Assembly: GCF_001949145.1 (NCBI RefSeq)
Contig: NW_019091705.1
Location: 59,472-85,800, forward strand
Reading direction: 5' to 3'
DNA from: Acanthaster planci
Taxonomy: Eukaryota > Echinodermata > Asteroidea > Valvatida > Acanthasteridae
Length of the DNA stretch: 26,329 nt
Below, piece after piece: positions 1 through 9,759 of the stretch; within the stretch, counting starts at the first letter, position 1; every line of letters begins with the position of its first letter. A program made the position numbers and the translations under genes. The notes under the pieces are model-generated. The model worked only from the letters and a program-made list of their open reading frames with translations, had not been told where the DNA came from and did no database searches.

Positions 1-157
1 AACCTCATTACTGGTTTGCATTACGGTCACACCACTGTTCTCCTGGACGTCAGACGTGTCATCACTTGGAGCAACAGATGTAGTAGGCCTACTGCTGGAA
101 CCGGTGGACGAATCAGTCATACTATCCAAACGTCTCCACTTACGATGAACAGGCCAG
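1..157 (-). CDS. 5' coding exon of an unrecognised minus-strand gene (partial)
   Basis: On the minus strand an ATG at 120 (A at -3) opens a 40-codon frame with no stop to the window edge. The product is rich in Ser, Thr and Asp, beginning MTDSSTGSSSRPTTSVAP, and looks like a disordered N-terminus. The exon probably begins at 157, just after a pyrimidine-rich acceptor (TTTGTTTTCTTGCCAG, 173-158). The same frame is open upstream through WPVHRKWRRLDS to the acceptor, so translation could also begin in an earlier exon. A good donor at 632-627 fits a 5' exon ending at 633. The family is not recognised, and disordered sequence of this kind does not identify one. The rest of the gene lies left of the window. 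Confidence 0.45.
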
Positions 158-632
158 CTGGCAAGAAAACAAATTGAACATTATTTTCATTAAACCGCCT
201 GTTTTCTTTTAATTTGGTATGGAGTGGTGGTGGTGGTGGTGGTGGGGGGGAACAGGTATCCGGGCTCCAAAGAGCCACATCCACCCAAAACCCCCACCCT
301 ATACAGACAACAGAAAAGTCTTCACTTGCGGCCTGAAAAATGTGTTGAAGGAACCTGTTCAACTGGATTATGTGATTGAGGTTTTTGGACTGCATACGTA
401 TACATGTACATATTCCACTGGCACATTCACTCTAACAGTGGTATAAGATCTACATTAGCCTATCCACAAAATGGGAGGGGGGGTGATAGCAGCCACACTT
501 TAACCACGCTCTAACTAGTGGCATGGTACTAGCCAGCACTGGGCCCAGGTATTTAATGATGTAGTAAACCGTACCAAGATAGGGTCTGGTCGTGCTCAAC
601 ATTCTACTTCAAATTAAATCGTTTTTACTCAC
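158..632 (-). other. Candidate first intron of the left-edge gene
   Basis: Read on the minus strand this interval starts with GTGAGT (632-627) and ends with TTGCCAG (164-158), giving a 475-bp GT..AG intron. If used, it joins an upstream exon ending at 633 to the exon at 157. The upstream exon holds an ATG whose frame, after splicing, gives only a 20-codon ORF ending at 117; that could be an upstream ORF. The intron contains the TGG microsatellite. The splice prediction is by eye. Confidence 0.35.
225..249 (+). repeat. TGG microsatellite with G-run
   Basis: About six TGG units are followed directly by a run of seven G. It lies in the candidate intron of the left-edge gene. The ORFs through it on both strands (Trp-rich on plus, Pro-rich on minus) are repeat artefacts. 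Confidence 0.9.
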
Positions 633-779
633 CATATTTTCCACGAGAAGACATCTACATCTCAGAACGGCTACAGAAGTCCACAGGCGTGATGGCAAGG
701 TGACGCTATGATGCTTTTGGACAGTTTGGAGGCTTTTATACATGTATTTGTTGGAGTTATGCATCCCCTGCACTTGGCG

Positions 780-1040
780 ACGTTTATTGTGCTCACCAAT
801 TCGGATCAGACAGGGTAGCAAGAGAGCTAGGGAGGGCGCTTTCCATCCAGGGATGCGCCGAAACTGTCCATTTCGAGCAGGTGTTTTTAAACACCCGACG
901 TGTTAAAGCGTACACCGAGGACGGCTTCCAAATGCCTTGAAATTTCGCTGACCCTCATAAATGCTGACTGCGGCCTCAAATTTCACCTTATTGCGAACTG
1001 AGGACGTCCTCGATCTACAATCCGACCTCGATTCGCGGCT
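780..1040 (-). promoter_or_regulatory. CpG-richer stretch, candidate promoter of the left-edge gene
   Basis: CpG dinucleotides are visibly denser here than in the surrounding AT-rich sequence (for example around 840-905, 950-975 and 1000-1040). The stretch lies just upstream, on the minus strand, of the candidate first exon ending at 633. No clear TATA box or initiator is identified. The call rests on base composition and position only. Confidence 0.25.
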
Positions 1041-1510
1041 GTGTTAATACATAGAAGAGCTCCGTCTGCACCTTTCACAAGTACAATAGTTGTGGGGATG
1101 TACCCTCGTCATTTCCACAAGTGCGTTTACTATGTATGTAGGCCTTAGCTCAGAATTTTTATTTATGGGCAGTTTACATGACAAATGATTTGTGTATTGT
1201 GCATTGTACATGTTCATAATTGTGATGGCATTCTGCATGCAGGCCCACATACATGTATTGTCCATGATAGAATTGACAGGCTCTTGAACTGAAGTGGCAA
1301 TGTTAGGGCATTTTTTAAAATTATGTTTTGGGGCACCGGGATCTTTCAATATCTTGTAGTTAAGTCTATGTGTAGTCGTACAAATGCATACTAGATATTA
1401 AGCAGGATTTTTGTATATCTGTTTCTAGTTTATATGTGGAACTGTGATAATTTTATGGGCCTAGCAACATGAACGAGGGCCCTTGTTTAATCAGCCTTTT
1501 TCCTAATACA
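1041..1510. other. No gene recognised
   Basis: AT-rich sequence with scattered TACATGTA-type palindromes. A 101-codon minus-strand ORF (1044-1349) has no recognisable motif, no splice context and a composition like the surrounding non-coding DNA. Confidence 0.5.
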
Positions 1511-1622
1511 GCATGAGGGATTTTGCAAAATGGTAGAAAGACATGGGAAGGAAAAATGAGCAAACATTCCCCCTTTTTCCTTCCCACAATGCCTTTCTCC
1601 CACTGCGCAAAATCACCCATGC
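1511..1622. repeat. Imperfect foldback (MITE-like) element
   Basis: The left arm (about 1511-1556, starting GCATGAGGGATTTTGC) is imperfectly complementary to the right arm (about 1573-1622, whose reverse complement starts GCATGGGTGATTTTGC). Both arms share an AGAAAG..GGGAAGGAAAAA core. The arms are roughly 46-50 bp with several mismatches and about 16 bp between them. There is no coding capacity. This is the usual form of a small non-autonomous DNA transposon or foldback repeat, but no target-site duplication is clear. Confidence 0.6.
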
Positions 1623-1751
1623 TATGAGGCTTGTTTCATTTCACCTTTATTAACGTACTTATGTATGTACATGTGTTGCACCCAGGTGACTTGGGATGGA
1701 ATCACCGCAGGGGGCACCTTAAATTAACAACTCCAAAAGTTGAAAAACTGT

Positions 1752-1841
1752 AATAAAAGAGATCAGGCAAACACTGTATGAGCTGTGGTATGGAGTCAAT
1801 GTTACTCTCTCAAAGCATGGAGTCAGAATGACTCAGAGAAC
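1752..1841 (-). pseudogene. Broken partial copy of the rhomboid-like terminal exon
   Basis: This 90-bp segment is a near-identical direct repeat of 3055-3144, the main part of the terminal exon described there. In the exon's reading frame the copy has GGA changed to TGA, which makes a premature stop, plus several missense changes (for example TTC to TGC and TGT to TCT). It contains no exon start and ends at the same TTTTATT(A/G)CAG sequence. It lies downstream of the gene, in or beyond its 3' UTR. It is therefore a non-functional duplicate of exon sequence 1303 bp from its parent. Confidence 0.65.
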
Positions 1842-1859
1842 CGTTTACAACTTGTAGCA

Positions 1860-3018
1860 TTTACCAAGTATTTGTAAAAACATAAATTATTCTTCACCAA
1901 GCACAATGTCTTACTGAAACGAAAATATAATCATCAGACTCATATCAATCCTTGCATATCCATCAGTGGCAATAAATGAAGAAACACTTCACAGAAACCC
2001 TAAAATCAATTCCAGTATCGATAAAAAGAATACTGACTCCTTTAAGACATCAGTCATAATAATCGAGGATCGATTCTGGATGCAGTCTACCTATGAGTCA
2101 CTCAACAGTCTTCATGCATGAGCGGTCTGCTCTTCTCAGAGTGTATGCCACTACAGGAAATGCCTGTCTTTACACCAGCTGATAGTGCTGACTAAAGTGC
2201 TATTTACAGTACAGTTCACATGCTGGTGACTTTAACCTAAGTATAACCCAGAAAATAGAATAGGATTGATCCTTAGTATTCACAAAATGCATATCGAATA
2301 CAAGATTCTAATCAAATAATTGGTACAATACATTTTTCTATTCAACAATGCCAATATCAACATGGAGATCTGAGAAATGCGAGTACTGTGCACCACAGAC
2401 ATTTCTACTCTATATACTGTATAAGACCCCTAGACCATGGTCACCGTATGTTTAACCTACACATGTACATGGCCCTGGCACAACTTCATGCAATATGAAG
2501 AATTCACAACTACATACACTTGTAGAGCAAATCAAAATCAAGGGCTACATGCTTCTTAAGTATTAGAATTGTAGAAATCATTCCCAAAATTACTACTCAT
2601 CTATGGCTGGATATTCTGAACGTCCAGAAGCACATCAGCATGGAACAGGTTCAAAAGGAAGTAAAACTCAATACTTGTAGAGTCAAGTGACACAAGACGC
2701 ATTCTGTCAAATATGAAATTGTCATGGAAAAATAAGAGAGTTCAGCTGCTCTTGATTAAATCCTGGTTCCACTTCGGCAATACAGTGTATTACAGTGTGT
2801 ACATGTATATACATACAAGCAGCTCATGTTAGCATCTAAACACTTTGGGTAAAGAGGGCCAAATCATTTGTCCTCCGGTATGTTCGCCTGTGTACTTCGT
2901 TGCAAACAAAGAGCCCAACGCTATGGTAATGAATAAGTAAAGAAATGATTCTAAAAACCTCAAGGTTAGTGCAAATACATTTTCAGTACATGATACAAAT
3001 ATTAGAAGTTCCTTTCAG
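1860..3018. other. Non-coding stretch downstream of the rhomboid-like exon
   Basis: No credible ORF is seen. The sequence would be 3' UTR or flanking DNA of the minus-strand gene whose stop codon is at 3019-3021. No AATAAA was found on the minus strand close to the stop; the nearest one noted is at 1648-1643. It contains several TACATGTA-like palindromes. Confidence 0.4.
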
Positions 3019-3177
3019 TCATTCATCCAAGTAAATGAAATACAAAATACCTGCAATAAAACAGATCAGGCAAACACTGTATGAGCTGTGGTATAGAGTC
3101 AATGTTACTTTCTCAAAGAATGGAGTCAGAATGACTCCGAGAACAAAGGCTCCCACCACATGGCCACAGTGTTCTGC
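3019..3177 (-). CDS. Terminal exon of a multi-pass membrane protein, rhomboid-like
   Basis: On the minus strand a good acceptor (ACTTCCTCTGCAG, 3190-3178) is followed by 52 open codons and a TGA. The peptide starts AEHCGHVVGAFVLGVIL, then a short hydrophilic segment with Glu-Lys, then a second hydrophobic helix (VCLICFIAGILYFIYL) and the acidic end DE. Rhomboid intramembrane proteases typically have a His in TM6 followed by spaced glycines (H-x-x-G-x-x-x-G), then a final TM7. GHVVGAFVLG resembles this with one extra residue between the glycines, so His6 would be the catalytic His. The Ser-containing GxSG exon was not found upstream, so the assignment rests on this pattern alone. Another polytopic membrane family is possible. 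That this is a real terminal exon is better supported than its family. Confidence 0.5.
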   Translation of the reverse strand, partial: AEHCGHVVGAFVLGVILTPFFEKVTLTLYHSSYSVCLICFIAGILYFIYLDE

Positions 3178-3199
3178 CTGCAGAGGAAGTGTTACCTAA

Positions 3200-5100
3200 C
3201 TGCTAGCTGGAACCTCTCAGGCTGTTTCCTGTTGCACCCCCCCAGCTAGGCACCAAATAGCAGCAGACAGTACATGTACTTACATCAAAAAATTAGGGGG
3301 CTCGAATAAACAATGCAAAATCCTTGGCCCTAACAAACAGTGAACCCTAACCATCTGTCCATGGCCTCTACACATGTATGTATAAGTTAAATTATCTCAT
3401 GTACATGATGTATAGTCTATACATGGAGGAAGGAACACATGGTCTATACAAGTAGGCCGCTGTATCTCAAAGTCGACGGATGTTAATGATATCATCAGCT
3501 TCAATTTTATTTGCTGTTCAGTTTAATATTATTTCTGTGACAGGGTGGCGGTGCCCACCAGATATTTCTTTTAAAATCTTACAAAGGGCCAGCATTCATA
3601 GTTGCCTAGGCCCACATCATTGTCAATGTTGGTGTGGTTCAAGCTCTTCATTAGTTTAGTTGCTTCTTTTTTACATCAGCACTCTGTAAAAAGGGTATGA
3701 TGGCTATTTATTAAAGAAAGATGCCGGTGCAAGATTATTTGGTGCACAGTGACAGAACTATCTGACTATGGCTGTTTTGGATGAATACCTTTCCACGAAC
3801 ATAAGCTTTTGTGCAGCCAGAAACCTCAGACAATTTCTGTTTGCAGATACGGACAATCAACTGTAACTCTGTCATAGGCTAGTCTGAGTAACTTGGACTC
3901 TACAAATCGCCTTTGTGACATTTGGACATGATCAGACGATAGTAGAGTCCAATTACCTTCCATAGTAGGTAGATGTATGTAGCAATCGCCGCACGGCATC
4001 AATGCACAATTTACTCACAGCCTCATTTTTGGTTTCGCACTGCAGGTGCAAACTGCAAGGGAACCCCCCAAAACTAACTGTTGTGTGACATCATTTCTAT
4101 TTTTAGAAGTATGCAAAGTATTACAATGACGTACATGTAAAGTAGATGTCAGCCATCTGGAAAAACCATTTGAAAGTTTGGAGAATATCCTGAGGTGCCC
4201 GTACAAAAGCACTCCTTTTGCGCCGGTATTTTGATGATCAAAATAATCGTTATTTTTGCTGAAGGTAAGTAAACTTTAAAAATTACATTAAAAATCACAG
4301 TAATTTCCATTTCCATTTTTAATGTGATTGTATCATTATACATGTATGATTATTTCAAAATTAACATGTAATCTTTACTGAATTTACACGTGTCGAGAAG
4401 AACAGTTTTTTATTAGGCCTGCTGTATTGCATTTCAACTGCATGTTGCATGATTTCAATATGGATTGTGCATGTGGGAATGGGAAAAATGATGTAAATAT
4501 GATCTGGTTTTTCATTGTAATACTATTTTTATTATTGCAAACTGAATTTTACAGACTAAGCTTTATGTCAATTTCAGAAAATATGATATTTGAAGAAAAT
4601 TGACATTTATATAGTCGTCGATTTTAGATTACCAAATAGTTCGGCATGCTAAGTTTTAAAAAACTTTCATGCTTCATTGCACACACGACTGGACTGCTCA
4701 TTTGTGATTGGTAAAATAGCTGAATTCTGCTCAGTAGCTTTACTTTGGTTGGACAGTCTTGAAGTTTAAAACGTAATCTATTTATTTATGCATTTAAAGT
4801 ATAAATATTTAGTAGAATCAAGAATACTGTAAAATAAATGACTATTAATGAAAAATTCCTTACTCGTGTGCCGCTCTTCAAAAAAAAATTTTGGCCTCCA
4901 ATTTTTTTTTACTTTTCACTTTCTTCTCTCCAACTATCGTGTGAAGTATACTATAGCACATAAAATATTCCCAAATTCATCCAAAACTATGGCACATTTA
5001 ACTTCCAAACACACCTCACATAATTTATAGGTTAGCCTTTCATAAATTTCTGGGAAAGATGCACATGGGTATGAGATTTTTCGGCACTTATTAAACTTTG
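3200..5100. other. Intergenic or intronic DNA without recognised exons
   Basis: This should hold upstream exons of the minus-strand membrane-protein gene, but none could be identified with confidence. A 16-codon open segment with splice-like edges (about 3796-3845, minus) and a minus-strand frame at 4019-4212 ending in a GTGAGTAA donor were weighed; the latter has no ATG in frame. 4300-4850 is very AT-rich. Short TACATGTA palindromes are frequent. Confidence 0.4.
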
Positions 5101-5121
5101 TCTCTCTTTGTCTTTCATCAG

Positions 5122-6166
5122 GTTTGGAAAGAAAAAGAGCAAAGCCAGAAGTAACTCGTCAACACCTTATTGATGTACACAGGACTGTCCCAAATGATGA
5201 AAACTTGAAAAATGGATGCATTTCTACTGTCACAATGTATAGTCAGATGCAGTCCATGCCATTTCCGCTATTCTTCCATCTGCTTGCACCACCAATTCAA
5301 ATCATGTGAGAGCTCTTGGCACGAAGTTTGAATCATTCAAAAAGTCAGCACGTGAGACTGAGTGGAATTAATTTGTCGACTTTTGTGACAGAGAACTTAA
5401 AACTGTATCTGTAGCATCTTATGAAATGGCTTCTTCATATCATGTATAATCCGAGTCCTGAAATGTGAAACACTGGGACCTTTATGTTCTGTCACTGCTG
5501 GAATGTCATAACCCTCACTACTGCTGACAGACTCTCCAGTCACAATGGCTTCAAGTCACTGTCTTCTTGAAAGAGACATCACTCTCAGGAAAAAAAAGTT
5601 GAAACAAAGACTTCATATTGTTTCCAGTTAGCCAAAAAGTCAGATGGACTTGTATGTTGAAAAAGTGAGGCAGCTGAATTCTATGTGCTGAAGTATACTG
5701 AAATTAAATATCTAAAGCAAGACATTAGAAGAAAAAACTAGCTATGAAGGTGAAAGATGCCACTACATATCCGAGAAAAACAAATTAAAGAAAGTGATGT
5801 TGGTGTTTGAAGAACTGAAGGAGTATCGCAAGCATACACACTTAAAAAGCATTGAATAAAGCAAAACGAAAGATAAAAAAGGCAGCTTCATCACAAGAAA
5901 TTATCATTCAGCTAAGAAATGAGGTTCAGGTCAAAGATGACTTTATTTTTTTTCTGCAAAATGAAAGCTGGAACTACAAGAAAGCCTAGGAGGGCATCTT
6001 AGACAATTGGAAGAGACAAGTAGCAGCATAATGAAAGATGGAAAGACTTGTGAAGATTGTCATGATTGTGTACGATTTCGTGGTTAATCGGGTCCCAGTA
6101 GAATATATTCCATCTTTAAGTACATGTTAAAGCACTTTGAAATCTTTACAGACATCAAGTGTGTGG
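5122..6166 (+). pseudogene. Decayed coiled-coil gene, transposon-associated type
   Basis: A pyrimidine-tract acceptor (TCTTTCATCAG, ending 5121) opens a frame starting ERKRAKPEVTRQHLIDVHRT. It ends at a TGA (5307-5309). The apparent coding sequence then continues in another frame (NHVRALGTKFESFKKSARET..FVDFCDREL..), broken by TAA at 5369 and 5447. Lys/Glu-rich coiled-coil remnants follow at about 5560-5990 (for example LLERDITLRKKKLKQRL). Near 6040-6165 lies a KDGKT..VYDFVVNRVPVEYIP segment split over frames. From memory this order (basic N-terminus, long coiled coil, DGKT-type block) resembles multicopy uncharacterised proteins of marine invertebrates that behave like mobile-element genes. 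At least three breaks make this copy non-functional. The acceptor argues against a processed retrocopy. Confidence 0.6.
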
Positions 6167-6578
6167 GAATGACTGTTTGGTTGTCAACATTGTATTGTAG
6201 GTCTGTAACCCTGGGTTCACCCAAAATGGCAGGAACCGATTTAAATAACCAACTCCTTTTGGGCAAACAAAATCAGATGTCAACATCAGTTGTACTGTGC
6301 ACAATCAGGACTTGTTTTTTTGCGACCATATCAAAAATGTCACCGGTGCCTCTACTAACAAAGCGGGAAAGAAAAGATACAGTGTATGCGTCAGTGCCTG
6401 ACTACAAAACAGAACCCAGATATGTTGCCCAAATTTAATCAAGGATAATCAAAATTCCTCAGTAGGTGCGCAGCTGGTGACACCAAGGATCGTTGTCATG
6501 TGAGAACATTTCGGCAAGAACTCAGTTCGGCATTTTCACTGGGAAAAAGTTCAAAGGATTGCGCAGGTACTTGGGGAT
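6167..6578 (+). other. Possible tail of the decayed gene
   Basis: A 104-codon plus-strand ORF (6124-6438) starts inside the decayed gene and runs on. Its first part (MLKHFEIFTDIK) fits the end of the conserved block, but the rest matches nothing I recognise. No splice structure is evident. It is best treated as degraded sequence continuous with the pseudogene. Confidence 0.3.
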
Positions 6579-6682
6579 TTGATGTCACAAGATGGCTGGT
6601 GCTTGATGTCACAGGTGGACTGGCTGACACACTGGGTATCACAAGGCGGCTAGCATGCTTGTTGTCGCATAATGGCTGGTGT
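6579..6682 (+). repeat. Degenerate tandem repeat, about 25-33 bp
   Basis: Four diverged units follow one another, each a version of GATGTCACAAGATGGCTGGTG: GATGTCACAAGATGG, GATGTCACAGGTGGAC, GGTATCACAAGGCGG and GTTGTCGCATAATGGCTGGTG. The unit length varies because of indels. The 61-codon ORF through them is not convincing as a gene. Confidence 0.5.
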
Positions 6683-6755
6683 TAGGGCAGTACTGGGCAG
6701 TAATGGGACTGAGGACCAGGCACTCCCTGATGACCCCGGACCAGGCAGTGACTGG

Positions 6756-6789
6756 CCACTCCCGCAGCATCAAGATGCTGCGGGAGTGG
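6756..6789. repeat. Perfect hairpin, 16-bp arms and 2-nt loop
   Basis: The left arm CCACTCCCGCAGCATC (6756-6771) and right arm GATGCTGCGGGAGTGG (6774-6789) are exact reverse complements separated by AA. It is GC-rich in an otherwise AT-rich region. There is no U-run after it and no gene beside it. Confidence 0.85.
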
Positions 6790-6869
6790 GCGGAGAAACC
6801 ACTGGAGTCCCCTTCTGGCTATCCCCAGTAGAGAGTTCAGTCAGATGTCCCTGTATCTAAAAGAGCCAA

Positions 6870-7734
6870 CATGGGGGTCCGTGCCACATTACCACGTTCT
6901 AACCACTCCAAAAAGGGACTAAAAACGACGAACTCTGCTTTCCCTTAATTATTTTACATGTACGTTTAAGAGTTCTAACACAAAACACAGACTTATATAC
7001 ATGTATACACACACCCATAAATTTAACATGTGGAAAAAGGTTTATCCCCAAAGTGAATAAATCTATTTCGGCATCGAATATGCTTCATGGTGCCATATGG
7101 CAAGACGTTCACATAAAAATGCAAGTGCAGGTCAAAGTTAGACTGGCTCAAAGGTCTCTCAGCTTTGAATTAACCACATGCACTGATTCAAGCTAAGAAT
7201 TTCATCTTTTCAATGACAATGCTCATGAACAAGGATAAACTCTGCAGTAGTTTGAAATCTCTGGGCAAGTTTTGACAATCCAAGTCGAAGTAAACTTTCA
7301 AATATTCCGTAAAGCAGCTCTCTACATGTAGGTTAAAGGCAATCATAAGAAAAATAAATCATCAAATATGCCAAAGGCTTTTAGGAGAATGCACGTGGTA
7401 CCAGCAACGAGCTACATGCTGGAGATCTCTCAACAAAGACGCATGTACACTTTGCATTCAGTAACATTAAACAAATCTTTATAAGGGACTGTTTCTCACT
7501 TTGCCTAAAGCCGCAGCCAAATGTACCAGAACGTTTTTCCTACTATGTACAGTATATTAAGCTTACAAAGTTCCTCACAAAGTTCTCCCTTTGAATGGAC
7601 TTCATTCAAAGCATGAAGGACTTTTCCTTCCTCCACATTATAAGATGTACATTGTGTCTGGAAGATGTTAATTTTTGTAACAGTTTATGGTAGGCCTACT
7701 CCTGCTACAGCACATCTGAATCAGATCAGCCAGC
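6870..7734. other. Nothing recognised
   Basis: AT-rich sequence with TACATGTA-like palindromes and one TAGGCCTA palindrome (near 7691-7698). No ORF over 60 codons, splice pattern or repeat was identified. Confidence 0.5.
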
Positions 7735-7737
7735 AGC

Positions 7738-7870
7738 AAGCTCTGTGGTCGAGTGGAGTGGTAAAGACAGCGGCACTATTTTGGGCAAGACGTAGTGGAT
7801 TGAGTCCCATTCCAGTGAGCTTGTAAGTTTGCTCTCAGACAAAAACTGAGCATACAGTGTTGTAGGCCCA
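7738..7870 (+). mobile_element. tRNA-derived SINE (copy 1)
   Basis: A tRNA-like head has a box A match (TGGTCGAGTGG, 7746-7756) and a box B match (GGATTGAGTCC, 7797-7807) at the spacing of an internal RNA polymerase III promoter. Beyond it is a tail whose last 17 bases (ACTGAGCATACAGTGTT, 7845-7861) are identical to those of the second element at 25372-25388. A shared non-tRNA tail together with a tRNA-like head is what defines a SINE rather than a tRNA gene. The anticodon arm is too diverged to fold as a tRNA. It would depend on a LINE for mobility. Confidence 0.7.
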
Positions 7871-8439
7871 TGTATAAAATCAGTTATCAAAATTCATTGC
7901 CCAAATTCTTCCATGTTCAAAGGAAAATCAGTCAGGTACTGAAAGAGTAGAACAATAACTATTTGAGTCAAGACTGTGCTGAGCACAAACAGTCGAGAGG
8001 CACCAGACCATCATGGCCAGACATGCATAGCTTTTCTGCCAACATGTACAAGATGTACATGTGCATTATTGTTATTGTGCATGAATACAGCTAAACAGAA
8101 GCAAAACAGAAAAGCCCCATGAATGCCAAAGTGGCTGAACTTAGTGATCTATGTTAAGTTTCCTCATCAAGTTAGTCTCAGAAATATCCGTTAATTTTGA
8201 CCTACATGTATGGAGGAACCGAGACGACACAGCATGAATAAACCGAGTACAATCAAAAGTAATTGAATACAATTTCTTGTTTTTATGTCAAAAGGTTACT
8301 ACTTGGAATGTTTCTGCTAGACCACATGGGTCTCGTTATAGATCTTCTGTTGTTGGTGCAGCTATTTTTTTTTCCTTGAAGTTTTTTCTCTTTTGGCTTT
8401 TTTGCAATTTTGCATACTGTGCATTGGCTACTGTGTGTG
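7871..8439. other. Nothing recognised
   Basis: AT-rich flank between the SINE and the composite repeat. The 135-codon plus-strand ORF beginning at 8277 runs into the repeat module at 8440 and is open by chance. Minus-strand ORFs there overlap it in other frames. Confidence 0.45.
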
Positions 8440-8640
8440 TGTGGACACCCAATATCTGCCTGCAACATGACGGTGCACAGTGCGTAGGGCATATACTCAG
8501 GACCTGGCAAAATGCCAAGCATGTGCAGCTGAGAGCAGATTGCATTGTATGGAACGCCAACAGAAACAAATGTATTTGTGCCTTTTCGGCGATAACTTTA
8601 ATGTTTTGTTTTGTATTGTACATATCCGATTGGGTTGAAA
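8440..8640 (+). repeat. Composite repeat: module C, copy 1
   Basis: Starting near AATATCTGCCTGCAACAT (8451), this non-coding module is repeated at 11393-11600 with high but imperfect identity; the offset is 2951 bp at this landmark. Both copies lead straight into the monomers of about 148 bp. Two unrelated-looking minus-strand ORFs and one plus-strand ORF cross it, and none keeps its frame in the second copy. Confidence 0.75.
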
Positions 8641-9235
8641 CCTTGCATGTAGTTATGAAGGGAAAGTTTACAAAAGGAAATTGACCTCATGTGATGACAG
8701 TGCTATCAGCAGATGATTCATGTGACATTAAACGTACATCATTTAAAGTACTATATCTCCTGTAGTGTATATCCAATTGGGTTCAAATTTTGCAGATATT
8801 TTGAAAAGGGAATGCTTTAGAGGAATATTGACCTCATGTGATGATGACGTCATCAGCAGACAAGGTACGTGACATTACAGTTGCACTCTTCAAAGCACTA
8901 CATCTTGTGAAGTACATGTCCGATTGGGATGAAACCTTGCAGATATCTTAGAATATGGGTGCTTGGACAAAAATGACCAGATGCGATGATGACGTCATCT
9001 TGTGACAAGTCACGTGGCATTAACACTCTTCAAAGCACTATATCTCGTGAAGTATGTGTCCGATAGGGATGAAACCATGCAGATACATGTATTTTAGAAG
9101 GGGAGTGCTTAAGACAAAAAAATGATCAGATGTGATGATGATTTATCTTGTGACAATTCACGTTACATTTACAGTGCACTCTTCAAAGCACTTTATCTCG
9201 TGAAGTACATGACCGATTGGGTTGAACCTTGCAGC
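8641..9235 (+). repeat. Array of 148-bp monomers (module A), block 1
   Basis: Four diverged monomers in tandem. The landmark resembling CTATATCTCCTGAAGT falls at about 8751, 8898, 9038 and 9191, a spacing of 140-153 bp. Each monomer also carries CCGATTGGGTTGAAACCTTGCAG and a GTGATGATGACGTCATC segment followed by a CACGTG-type site. Full TGACGTCA octamers sit at 8845-8852 and 8990-8997; other units have decayed versions. No coding function is apparent. Confidence 0.8.
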
Positions 9236-9755
9236 ATGTGAACAGGGAAGATTTCTTTTTCGTTAAACTGGCTATCTTCGACAGTTGTGTCATAGATGGT
9301 CCTAGAACAATATTAACGTCATGATGACATCATCAACTAATTTATTATTCATTTTTCAATATTGATTTCAGCCCATTGACTTTGTACACGTTTTTGAGGT
9401 ATCATTTTGGTTACTAAGAGCCCACGATCTTTGATCGTCAACAAAGTATGCCCAGGAAAGACCTTTGGGCAAAGATGATACTAAAATAATTGCGTCATGA
9501 CGTCATCAAGTGATTTATTATTAAAGTTTAAATATTAAAATGTTCCGTAACATTTTTAAATTCCATATATAAAATCAACTTGGCTTCCTGCGAGATTCTT
9601 TTTGCGCCAAGTACCAGAGTAAAAATTTGGCCTTCAATTCATCTCATGTGGGTCAAATCATGTGACCCTTCCTGTTGAAACTGGAAGTGGGCTCATTGTA
9701 TAAAACTGGTAATAGGTGTTAAGTTTTTTTCAATGGTATTAGTCTGTCAGTGATA
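9236..9755 (+). repeat. Composite repeat: modules B and E, copy 1
   Basis: Module B contains TGATGACATCATCA (9322-9335), a TTTATTATT..TTTTTCAATATT stretch and CAGCCCATTGACTTTGTACACG. A half-copy follows with TGACGTCATCA at 9498. Module E (about 9630-9750) contains GGTCAAATCATGTGACCCTTCC. The same order B then E recurs at 10600-11004, and B recurs at 12330-12445 and 25030-25240. Non-coding. Confidence 0.75.
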
Positions 9756-9759
9756 GTGC

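Noticed and set aside
117-395. 92-codon minus-strand ORF with a poly-Pro tract.
   Set aside because: The Pro tract is the TGG microsatellite, and the frame crosses the candidate intron. The alternative frame from ATG 120 fits exon structure better.
1752-3144. Terminal direct repeats of an LTR-type element of about 1.4 kb.
   Set aside because: The 90-bp repeats are exon sequence of a membrane-protein gene; no TG..CA ends, primer-binding site or polypurine tract was seen.
3781-3920. Minus-strand 46-codon ORF starting MTELQLIVRICKQ with acceptor- and donor-like edges.
   Set aside because: Too short, no homology recognised, and the splice sites are weak.
4019-4212. Minus-strand open frame rich in Arg, Ser and Leu (mitochondrial presequence-like) ending at a strong GTGAGTAA donor, as a first exon for the rhomboid-like gene.
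   Set aside because: No ATG in the frame; it would start at GTG. The link to the exon at 3177 is not demonstrable.
8277-8684. 135-codon plus-strand ORF with hydrophobic N-terminal half.
   Set aside because: It overlaps the duplicated module C, and the frame is not preserved in the copy at 11393-11600.
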